Part shown: piece after piece, positions 33,226-41,765 of the stretch
Position numbering within the stretch: position 1 is the stretch's first letter
Layout: each line of letters opens with the position of its first letter
Source: Zymoseptoria tritici IPO323
Taxonomy: Eukaryota; Ascomycota; Dothideomycetes; Mycosphaerellales; Mycosphaerellaceae
Assembly (NCBI RefSeq): GCF_000219625.1
Contig: NC_018213.1
Span: 2,226,055 to 2,290,054 of the forward strand
Length of the DNA: 64,000 nucleotides
Direction of reading: 5' to 3'
The notes under the pieces: generated by a model
Databases searched by the model: none
Seen by the model: only the letters and a program-made list of their open reading frames with translations
What the model was told of the DNA's origin: nothing
Made by a program: the position numbers and the translations under genes

Positions 33226-36200
33226 ATGAGTGACACCAACCTCTCCTTGGCCTATGGTCCTCGCGTTGAAGACCAGAACATCTCACATCTCCAGCTCTGG
33301 CAGGACGCTGTCAACGCCCGGCCCAATGCCACCGCACTCATCGCAAAACATCAATCACCTTTTACTTTTCGATGGGTGGGCAGTCAACATTCCGAGAAGG
33401 AATACGTCCAATGGACCTTTGCCGATCTCGACCGCGGCGCCCGACGGCTGGCAACTGCTCTCAACAGATTGGCTCACATCGAACGACGGCCCATCGCCGC
33501 CCTCATCAACAACCAAGCAGAATGGGCACTCTTCTACTGGGCGACAGCATACCTCCACTCACCCTTCGTTCCCATCAACCCGAAGATTGCAAGCCGAGCG
33601 GAGGAGCTGAACCACATGCTCGACCTCGTTGGTCCGGTGGTACTAGTGACAGCGGATCTGAACATTGCCGCGCAAGTTGAGCAGTCCCTATCAGAAAAAC
33701 TCATGGCATCCATCTCCACAAGGATCACTCTCTCCATGTCGGATATTGCGACCGCAAATTCATGGAGTCTCCTTTCGAACATCATGTCTGGCGACCCTTC
33801 ACCGCCAGACACTCCGGACGTCGTCTCAGCCAACGACACGATCGTCATCCTCTTCACCAGCGGAACCACATCACTTCCCAAGCCCTGTGCGCTGACAAGC
33901 TACCAATGTCTGAATGCCGCTTTGGGATACATGGACGCACAAAAAGTCACTTCCGCTCATAGATTCGTGCAACACCTGCCTGGATTCCACTCATACGGTA
34001 TTGGCTGGTCACTCGGTTTCTGGGTGATGGGTGGCACAGTCATATTCCCGTCCGACTCTTTCGAGGCTCAGGCGACACTACAGTGCTTTGATCAATTTCG
34101 GGCAACACACATGGGTCTTGTCCCGACTACTGCTCAAGCCATCCTCGCTCATCCGGAGTTCGCAAGGACTGATTTGAGTAGTCTGGTGAGCATTGATATC
34201 AGTGGCGCTGGTGTACTACCCAGTCTGGTCGATGCTTGCACAGCGGCGTTGAAAGTGCCATCAAGCACCAGCTATGGCATGACTGAAAGCCCGGGCACCA
34301 TGGCTTGGTCTGTTGATGAGGGATATGTCATTCGAAATGGCGAGGTCATGTCTGGACGACCAGTGCGAGCGACTTGTGTCAAAGTGTGCGAGCCTGGTAC
34401 TCGAGAGATTGTTCCTCGCGGACAATTTGGTGAGCTGCACAATGGTGGGCCTCAGGTTATCCCGCGATATATGGATCGAAGAGTATCGACCGACGACTTT
34501 TACACTGATGAACAAGGCACAAGATGGATCATCACCGGAGACCAGGCGATCATGGATGCGGATGGTGCTGTGAGAATCTCTGGAAGATACAAAGACATGA
34601 TCATCCGAGGTGGCGAGAATATCTCACCGGCCAGTATCGAGGACTATCTCAGCAAGAAGCAAGATATATTCATGGTACAGGTGGTTGGTGCGCCGGATGA
34701 GATGGCAGGAGAGGTGCCAATCGCTGTCATCACCACGGTCGACGGGTGTGAAGCCGATTTGAATGAGCTCAAGCTGGATACTCAACGAGATCTTGGACCA
34801 GCATTCGCGCCAAAGATGGTTCTACATTTGAACAAAGACCTTGGACTGGATGTATTCCCATGCACCGCCTCTGGCAAAGTGCGAAAGGTCGAACTGGCCA
34901 AAGTCGTCCGAGAATATCTCAAACAGCAGCACTCCGCTGCATTGGACAAGTCCGGCTCCACGATCGACTCCCTCATCAGCATCTGGAAGATGATCAGCGG
35001 TACCGATGGACTTCTGCCATCGTCCGTCTTGGAGTCCTTCGCGGACTCCCTGATGATGATGCAGCTTTCCGGCACAGTCAAGAAGGAACTCGGAAGAGAC
35101 ATCACTGTGGAGGACTACCAGACATGCATCACCATCCAGGATCAAGCAGACCTCATCGAAGCTCGACCGTTGAAGAGTGCAATTGTTCTCGCGCCACAAC
35201 GAGCTGGACCTCCGACCTTGCAAGACATGCCGCACGCTAGGGATGAGGTCGAAGCCTTCAATCAAACTCAGGAAGCCGTCGAGAGTATGCTTCGCCCGTT
35301 GAACATGTCGTGGGACGATGTCGAAGACGTTGTACCTTTGCCTGACTGGGATGCCATTTTCGCGAAGCAATCTCGTCCGTCTTCATGGAACCTTCGCTTT
35401 GTCTACAACGCTGCCGTCGATGCTTCAAGCTTAGCTGCGGCTGTCAAGGCTTCACTCGAGTTCCATCCTACCATGAGAGCTCTTGCATTTGAGAGTCAAG
35501 ATGAGGAGATGCTATTGGTCACGATGCGAGCCACAGATGAGTGGATGAAGGCATGTATGACAACAGGCTGGGAAGTGGAGACCAAAGAAGAACTGAACAA
35601 GCTTCTTCTGGATGATCCAGTCCTCGACAACGCGAGTGCCTCCGGACCGCTCGTCAGATTCCACGTTGCCAACGTGCGAAGCGATGGAACTTCAGGCCTT
35701 GTCATGATTGTGTCTCATGCAGTGAACGACATGAGCATGACCAAAGTTTGGCTGGAAGACATCGTCTCCCTACTTACCGGCGAAGCTCCAGTCATCCCGC
35801 ACGCTCTTTTCAAAGACTACGCCACCGCTTTCTACGACCACAAAGATGGCCTCGAAGCCGAAAATGGCGTCACATACTGGGCGACAAAGCATGCCGGCAT
35901 CAGCTCCACCGCAGAAACCTCTCTCTGGCCTGAACAGCGAGCACCCGAATGGTTCAAAGGTATTGACACCAATTGGACCCGCTCGAACGGCACCAAACCC
36001 CGCAAGAACGAACGCACCGTCTCTGTTCCCGCCAAACTCGCCGCACAAAAAGGTCTCCGCCGTAAAGTCCTCGTCGAAGACATTCCCCTCCTCAAATCCG
36101 CCCACAACGTTCCCTCCTTCATGCTCGTCAAGTCCGCCATCGCCCTCCTCAACATCTCCCGCACAAACGGCAAAGAAGCCATCTTCGGCACCATCAACGC

Positions 36201-36780
36201 CGCTCGCAACTGGCCTTTCGCTTCGGACTACACCGCTCTCGAGCGGGAAGCCTACACCGGCAACCCGCTCGACATCTCCGGCTGCACGACCGAGTATGTC
36301 CTCGACCGCATCCCCGTTGGTCGATCCAAGTCTGTTCTCGACTTCATGCGTCAAGTCACTCAAGATGAGGAACGCAACTCGTCCTTCGCGCACACGCCGT
36401 TCTTCCGCATCGTTGATCGTCTACGGGATCCTCTTTCCTCTGACGATGTCCGTACATTCGCCGAGCGGGAGCGCGATGCTGACTCCCTACTCCCTCTGAT
36501 CCGAAGGCAGTCTTTCAACTGGCTTCCTACGGCTCCCACGGCGCAGAGTTCCAAGGGCTTACAGTTCCAGGAGATGTTGACGAGGATGGACAACGGGTTA
36601 ACGATCACGGGATTTTTGGCGGATGATAAGAGGAGTGTGGTGTTGGGGTTCAGCTGGGATGCGGAGCATCTGACGATGAGAGAGGCGGAGAGTGCGCTGG
36701 ATGAATTGGTTGGCTTGGTGGGTAGGATGGGCAGGGAGGAGAATTGGGGTTTGACGGTTGGGGAGCTGTTGAGGGGTTGA
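33226..36780 (+). CDS. NRPS-like protein: adenylation - carrier - condensation
   Basis: Intronless, 1184 residues. The adenylation domain (about 20-560) has FTSGTTSLPKP at 210-220, SYGMTES at about 349-355, the hinge GRYKDMIIRGGENISP from 453, and the catalytic lysine region TASGKVRK near 550. A carrier domain (about 570-645) has Ser608 in FADSLMMMQL as the phosphopantetheine site. A condensation-type domain (about 670-1184) has a shortened active-site motif SHAVNDM (His831...Asp835; the first His of HHxxxDG is Ser). There is no upstream condensation, thioesterase or reductase domain. It probably activates one carboxylic acid, loads it on its own carrier and transfers it to an external amine or alcohol. 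The adenylation domain looks as much like an acyl-CoA/aryl-acid ligase as an amino-acid one. Product unknown. Confidence 0.9.
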   Translation: MSDTNLSLAYGPRVEDQNISHLQLWQDAVNARPNATALIAKHQSPFTFRWVGSQHSEKEYVQWTFADLDRGARRLATALNRLAHIERRPIAALINNQAEWALFYWATAYLHSPFVPINPKIASRAEELNHMLDLVGPVVLVTADLNIAAQVEQSLSEKLMASISTRITLSMSDIATANSWSLLSNIMSGDPSPPDTPDVVSANDTIVILFTSGTTSLPKPCALTSYQCLNAALGYMDAQKVTSAHRFVQHLPGFHSYGIGWSLGFWVMGGTVIFPSDSFEAQATLQCFDQFRATHMGLVPTTAQAILAHPEFARTDLSSLVSIDISGAGVLPSLVDACTAALKVPSSTSYGMTESPGTMAWSVDEGYVIRNGEVMSGRPVRATCVKVCEPGTREIVPRGQFGELHNGGPQVIPRYMDRRVSTDDFYTDEQGTRWIITGDQAIMDADGAVRISGRYKDMIIRGGENISPASIEDYLSKKQDIFMVQVVGAPDEMAGEVPIAVITTVDGCEADLNELKLDTQRDLGPAFAPKMVLHLNKDLGLDVFPCTASGKVRKVELAKVVREYLKQQHSAALDKSGSTIDSLISIWKMISGTDGLLPSSVLESFADSLMMMQLSGTVKKELGRDITVEDYQTCITIQDQADLIEARPLKSAIVLAPQRAGPPTLQDMPHARDEVEAFNQTQEAVESMLRPLNMSWDDVEDVVPLPDWDAIFAKQSRPSSWNLRFVYNAAVDASSLAAAVKASLEFHPTMRALAFESQDEEMLLVTMRATDEWMKACMTTGWEVETKEELNKLLLDDPVLDNASASGPLVRFHVANVRSDGTSGLVMIVSHAVNDMSMTKVWLEDIVSLLTGEAPVIPHALFKDYATAFYDHKDGLEAENGVTYWATKHAGISSTAETSLWPEQRAPEWFKGIDTNWTRSNGTKPRKNERTVSVPAKLAAQKGLRRKVLVEDIPLLKSAHNVPSFMLVKSAIALLNISRTNGKEAIFGTINAARNWPFASDYTALEREAYTGNPLDISGCTTEYVLDRIPVGRSKSVLDFMRQVTQDEERNSSFAHTPFFRIVDRLRDPLSSDDVRTFAERERDADSLLPLIRRQSFNWLPTAPTAQSSKGLQFQEMLTRMDNGLTITGFLADDKRSVVLGFSWDAEHLTMREAESALDELVGLVGRMGREENWGLTVGELLRG

Positions 36781-37090
36781 CGAATTATGATTGCGTGTTT
36801 TCTTTTGTTTTGGGTGTGCAGCACAGGGTAATGTCTTTTTGACTTTTGAAGCTTGGGAGTGGAATGCGGCAGCACGGAGAAAATGAATATCGACAGACAG
36901 CAAAGTAATGCAGCGGACGCAAGTAACGACCGACGACTGCACTTCATTCATTTAGGCACATGAGGGTAATGGGACAATGACTGCCATTTCGCTTCATCGC
37001 TGCTCGCTCGATGATAGACATCCACCATCCGACTTCATCCACTTTTTAAGTTGCAGAACGCCCGTCAGCCCACACAGAGCCCGAGTGAAC

Positions 37091-37462
37091 TTATGAAGCA
37101 GAAGAACCATTCTCATGCTCAGCCAGCTCACGTCCAACGCGGGCGAGAGTCTCGGGATCGTCTCCGACGTAAAGCTTTGGTTTCCACTTGATCGAGTCTG
37201 GAATATCGCGGAGAGGCGTGTCCGCCGGATCGGCACGTTCTTCCAGGTCCAGGGCACCACGGTGGCGGCAGTGTACATTCTTGCCGCCCATTCTGCAGTA
37301 CCCGTATAAGTTGGCGGTGTTTCTTAGCAAGGGATCCGCGGCTCGTGACGAGATCGCTTCGCAACTGCAATACGGGCGTGGCTCCTTGCGCATCTTCCAC
37401 GCTCGGTAGTCAACGCCACAGATACGTCCTTTCAATCCAAGGTTACAGTCCCGACAATTCGC
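37091..37462 (-). CDS. hypothetical protein, last exon of an unresolved gene
   Basis: The frame is open from a good acceptor (CCTGTCCTAG just above 37462) to a stop at 37091, 123 codons. It begins with closely spaced cysteines (NCRDCN, then GRIC and PYCSC) and ends in an acidic, polar tail. Upstream on the minus strand there are plausible donors and acceptors (for example GTAAGT near 37645), but I could not build a frame-consistent first exon. If secreted, it would be another cysteine-containing small protein. Low certainty. Confidence 0.4.
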   Translation of the reverse strand, partial: ANCRDCNLGLKGRICGVDYRAWKMRKEPRPYCSCEAISSRAADPLLRNTANLYGYCRMGGKNVHCRHRGALDLEERADPADTPLRDIPDSIKWKPKLYVGDDPETLARVGRELAEHENGSSAS

Positions 37463-37797
37463 CTAGGACAGGTCAGCGATGACTCAACCGATCAAAGTGT
37501 AGCAGACGAGAACCTGCCAGCATAGCTCGAGAGACGATCTCGGCGCCCGCTGCAGGCCTTCTGTTCTTCGATTCGCTCACCCTGCTTGACCATTCGGTCA
37601 TGGGTCCGTATCGATCGGCCACTTTGCACCCAGCAAAACTTACGCAGACGGAGAGCTGCACAACGACGATGTCTCTATCAGGAGAGCATCGAGATGCGTA
37701 CAGCACCGCTTAGCGCATCGGACGATCACGGCAGTTGTAGGGCAGGATAGATTAGTTCTAACGATCCTGCACCGCCGCGGTCAACCGGGACTAGAAT

Positions 37798-38284
37798 ACG
37801 GAGGTTCAAATGGCCCACCCCGCCAAATTCCTGGATTTTTGGAAACGGCAGCGAGACCGACGTCTACAACACGTAGAATAGAGCCTCGTATGTTTCTTCT
37901 GCCTATAATGTATAACACAAAGCTATTTATATACATCGCATCTTTAAAAACTAAGATAAAAGTTGCTTCTTTATAGTACTATCCTCGTTGTTACGATCCT
38001 TATAACCTCGTTTAGAATTTAAAGTTCGAAGTTTAAGTTTCTAACTTTTACGATAGAGGAACGTAAGCTACAACAACTTTACGAGGTAATTAATGTATTT
38101 CTATTATAATTACAACTAAGTTTAGAAGGTAGGCTAAACTGTGTAAAAGCTCGCGGCGACCTAGGGAGCCTACGACTAGCAGTCGGGCGCCGCGCTATAC
38201 GAAAAGGCGACAGTCTACAGAGTGTTTAATTCTGCGAATTCGCAAAACTAGGAATTTAGCGGGGTGGGCCATTTGAAGCTCCGT
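37798..38284. mobile_element. 487-base non-autonomous TIR element (MITE-like), RIP-mutated
   Basis: Inverted ends of about 37 bases: ACGGAG.TTCAAATGGCCC... at 37798 and its complement ending at 38284. The arms differ mainly where CCA became CTA and TGG became TAG. CTAGAA flanks both sides (37791-37796, with one extra T, and 38285-38290), a possible 6-base target duplication. The interior is TA-rich with no coding capacity. Superfamily not assigned. Confidence 0.8.
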
Positions 38285-38646
38285 CTAGAACTAGAGCTTC
38301 CCGGATCGAACGGCTCGAGCGATTCCGCCAACAAGGATATTCCGAAGATGCACATCGAGTAGCGCAGCCCGGAAATGACGATGTTTGACAATTTATGCGC
38401 AAGTATACATCAGGAAGCCCAGTCAAAAGCATTGAATTTTGTGATCGAACAACGTAGCGATGCCTCCACAGCGTTCGGTTACATACCAGTCCCTCCACTG
38501 TCTCCTGTCTCTACTACAACTCAATGCGCTCGAAGTTCGTCCTCCACCGTCCACATCCGTCTATATTTCCAAGTCCGGCGAGTGACTGCGATGTGGAAAG
38601 CAGCTCGAATTGGGTCTCGTCCGCGCAGCCGAGATGAAGGGCGTGT

Positions 38647-38905
38647 CTAGTTGTCGCCGTATTCGCAGGACTGCATGGCTCCACGTTAGCTTCTCGACAC
38701 GACTCCCAACTTTCCGAATGACACGTACCCCCCCGACGCCACATTGACCTTGAGTTACGTGACCGTTGACAGGACAGGTGCAGCCGGAGAAACCAGAACC
38801 TTCGGCGCAGGCTGGCGAGAAGCAGCTGCCCGCGAGTGCTTGGCTAGGGTAGAGCAGACCAAAGGCCAGAGCGGCGACGGCGAGCAAGTGTGCACGGAAT
38901 TGCAT
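38647..38905 (-). CDS. small cysteine-rich secreted protein, two exons
   Basis: Exon 1 is 38905-38729 (59 codons) and exon 2 is 38670-38647 (7 codons plus stop), across a 58-base intron (GTACGT...GCAG, CTAAC branch). The product is 66 residues. A 25-residue signal peptide (hydrophobic LLAVAALAFGLLYP core, ALA end) is followed by a mature peptide of about 41 residues with six cysteines, in a pattern C-x4-C...C-x-C...C...C. Reading exon 1 through the intron would give a long, unlikely tail, so the spliced form is preferred. Upstream lie a degenerate repeat with GATGGACCGCTTGGA units (38920-39000) and a TATA box. The MITE-like element ends 360 bases downstream. Antimicrobial or effector-like role only inferred. 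Confidence 0.72.
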
Positions 38906-39123
38906 GGCTGGGGATTGGCTTGATGATGGACCGATGGACCGCTTGGATAATGGTTCGATGGACCGCTTGGAGAACGATCAATGCACTGCTTGGATGATAG
39001 ATCGTGCTTGTGGGACGGGTACAGTCGCCTGGATGTGTTTGGAGAATTGATCGGCTCCTTGGATATCGTGGAATCTGTATCTGAAGGTGATACAAAAGTA
39101 GAAGACGAGAGCGATAATGCAGA

Positions 39124-40077
39124 ATGGAGCGGATGGAGGTGATGCGAAAGAAGAAGCTTGGAGTGGCGCTTTATATGTCGCAGTCACTCCAGTTGGGTCC
39201 AGTGCACGTTGGATGTCGAATCGTGTGCGGCACGGATCTTATGAGCTTCCGAGAAAATCAAACGATGCATCCAGAGGGCGTCGATGCAGCAAGAAAAGTT
39301 CAGCCGGAGTTCAATAGTGCTGGTCCAACAGACATGGTCATCACAATCGCGACGTGGACATTGGTGGAAGATCTCCATGAGACAGGCTGTACCGTCCGAG
39401 GCAGTACTGATTTCTGCCCAAAGGGAGCCTCCCATTGTACAGCGTGTGAACGCATCAGAGCGGTTGACATCATTTGTCGAGCATCTTGTTACAAGGGTGT
39501 TTGCACCTTTGAGGATGCTCTTTTCACTCCAGTGCACTCCGACGTGCTAGAGCCCGTTCCATGGTCGCATCGGAAGTATCACCGTCAGGAGCTTGGCCGA
39601 GACCAATGGCTTGAACGCAGCATGCGAACGCATCGAAGAGGTCACCCCTCAGACCCGGCTGGATGTCAACGGCCTGATTACCAGGAAGCGAGCCACTCCA
39701 TCCCCACGTTATCCTTGCCGGATGAACGGATGTCTTTGAGCCCTGCACGTGACCATCAAAATCACGAAATCGATGTAGTGAGGGAAACTAACGTATGGTA
39801 CACCATCTTGGGAGTTCGACTGATAACCTGTGTGCGGAATCCAGCTCGTTTAAGAGTGGCATTGCATACAAGTATCAGCGAAATCTCGTCGAGATGTGAT
39901 GCCGGCATTGGTTGCGTATTCCCGACGCTGCTTCCTGTATCCACTTTGTCCACTAAAGATCGATTGGCCGATCCTACAGACGGTCCCCTGCGTATAAGAA
40001 ACAGTGGCCGCCGACAATGGCCCTGCACATGCGGAAATGTCGGCATCGCCCGCAGGTTACGGCGTGACACGCATTGA
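39124..40077 (+). CDS. doubtful cysteine-containing open frame
   Basis: 317 open codons from the ATG at 39124. A central segment (about residues 85-130) has eight cysteines with regular spacing (TDFC, SHCTAC, IICRASC, GVC), which looks selected, but there is no signal peptide at this start. The frame's start overlaps the promoter region of the minus-strand secreted gene at 38647-38905. The true gene may be shorter or spliced. No family recognised. Confidence 0.3.
   Translation: MERMEVMRKKKLGVALYMSQSLQLGPVHVGCRIVCGTDLMSFRENQTMHPEGVDAARKVQPEFNSAGPTDMVITIATWTLVEDLHETGCTVRGSTDFCPKGASHCTACERIRAVDIICRASCYKGVCTFEDALFTPVHSDVLEPVPWSHRKYHRQELGRDQWLERSMRTHRRGHPSDPAGCQRPDYQEASHSIPTLSLPDERMSLSPARDHQNHEIDVVRETNVWYTILGVRLITCVRNPARLRVALHTSISEISSRCDAGIGCVFPTLLPVSTLSTKDRLADPTDGPLRIRNSGRRQWPCTCGNVGIARRLRRDTH
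39170..39175 (-). promoter_or_regulatory. possible TATA box of the secreted-protein gene at 38647-38905
   Basis: TATAAA on the minus strand, 265 bases before the ATG at 38905. The intervening leader holds the GATGGACCGCTTGGA repeat units. Confidence 0.35.
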
Positions 40078-41765
40078 GCAGGCATCGTCCCATCGATATC
40101 CTGATCCTTGGGCCATGACGACGCGATCAATTTGTTGGAGGTAATCTCATTGTTGACAGTGGCATGTTTTCGCCGCTCTCACCGCATGTCCCGATTACAA
40201 CATCTTAGTCGGGTCCCTCTCATCGCCATCATCTTCCAAGCTCACCCCGGCAAGATCACACGCAGCCCAACATCCTTCAGATCCGTCTTAGAGCAGCAGC
40301 AATGAGCTTTTACCAGGTCGCCGAGCCATCAATCCCGTGTCGGCTAGCCTGCGGGATGGTGGTCATACAGGCGTGGGTGTGTAATAGAGGAAAGAAGAAA
40401 TCGGGTGTAGATAACGATGGGCAGGCCTCGAGGCCAGAGCGTGAGGACGCTGATGATGATGAGAGAAGTCAGCAAATGCATGTTGATCTGCTAGGACATG
40501 GTCATCGGGTGTGTGATGATTCTCTCAGGCCGCAGGCCGTGCTTACCTTGAAGTGGAGCTTTGCTGCGGCAAGAGGAGCTGTTGTTGTAGAATCAACGAT
40601 TGCTGGGCGAGATAAGTGGAATCGAAGAGGGCCCTTATATGTTGCGCCGGCCCTTGGAGAAATGACTCCCCGTGTTCCATCTACCAAGGGCACCGTTCGA
40701 GACAGCACGCAATGCACCCCACAGGGGGAAAAGCAATGCGCTAACGCACTTCCGCGACCTTGGACGTGCTCGACTATTCGACTCATACCGGACTGGTCTT
40801 CCAATACTCCGAGTTGATGCCTCTCACGGTGTTCCGTTGAGTGTATACGCCAGTTGCTCATCTCCATGTGTCGGTGCAATGCAATGCTTGCGTGGCAGAT
40901 GCCGTGGTGAAGACTGTGTCCTGCATACAGGAGCAGCACATGTCGCCGAGAACTAATCGAAAACATCTTGAGGCAGTGATCGAAGACTTTGCGAGCAGAC
41001 TTCGGCTCGGATAGATCAATGACCAGGTCCAAGGAATGGCCACTGATTCTTGCTTCCGGGCTTAGCTGTATAGCATACGCCTTATGTTTTTGTTCTTCGG
41101 CAAGCATTCTGCGTACTGGAAGTTTCAACTGCTCAGGCCAGGATGCGTGCCAGCTCAGCGATACCGACTTTCGAAGTCCTGCTTCTACAAAGTCTGGAAA
41201 GGGTTACCGTATGTAGTGCCAGTGTGAATTGGTTCAAGTGAGGCCGCGGTCTTCTGTCCATGGATACTTAACACAAGAGCGAGGCGATTAACAAAACAAC
41301 GAGGCGAGCTGAGACGGTGTACAGACGGTCTTCTGCATGTCAATAGCGCTCGTTGTCGAAAATCCGATTGAGGCTCTTTTAAGGCAGGTATCGACAGATT
41401 CTCGAGCTCATATTGGACGTCTTCAAGGGCCGGGCACCAGATCATGCTTTGAGGACCAGAGCGATAGTCGCGTAGTGCGCGTGATGTCGCCTTTAACGTT
41501 GCATGTGTGTCGGTAAGTAGGAGAAGAAGGAGGAGGTGAAGTCAAGTTGTAGTTGTCAAGGCGCTTTGAAGCAAAAAAGCAACGCCAGAATGGGCGAGGG
41601 CTTGGCATTTCGAGCGAAAGACGCGGCGCGTCACTCGTCCGTGTGTTGTTCGCGTTCTTCTTCTCCAATTTGACACACCAACAACAGCATCATGAGGTAG
41701 GCCATTCCGAATCTGCCCACCACGACAACCTCTCACACCATCACAGCTCTCCACTCCGATCAAAC
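40078..41765. other. intergenic with a possible spliced minus-strand transcript
   Basis: A TATAAG box (about 40640-40634, minus) precedes a CA-rich leader and a well-formed intron, donor GTAAGC at 40546 and acceptor CATCATCAG at 40450. No convincing start codon or protein follows. A long minus frame (40502-41128) crosses it. This may be an untranslated leader or a noncoding transcript. Confidence 0.25.
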
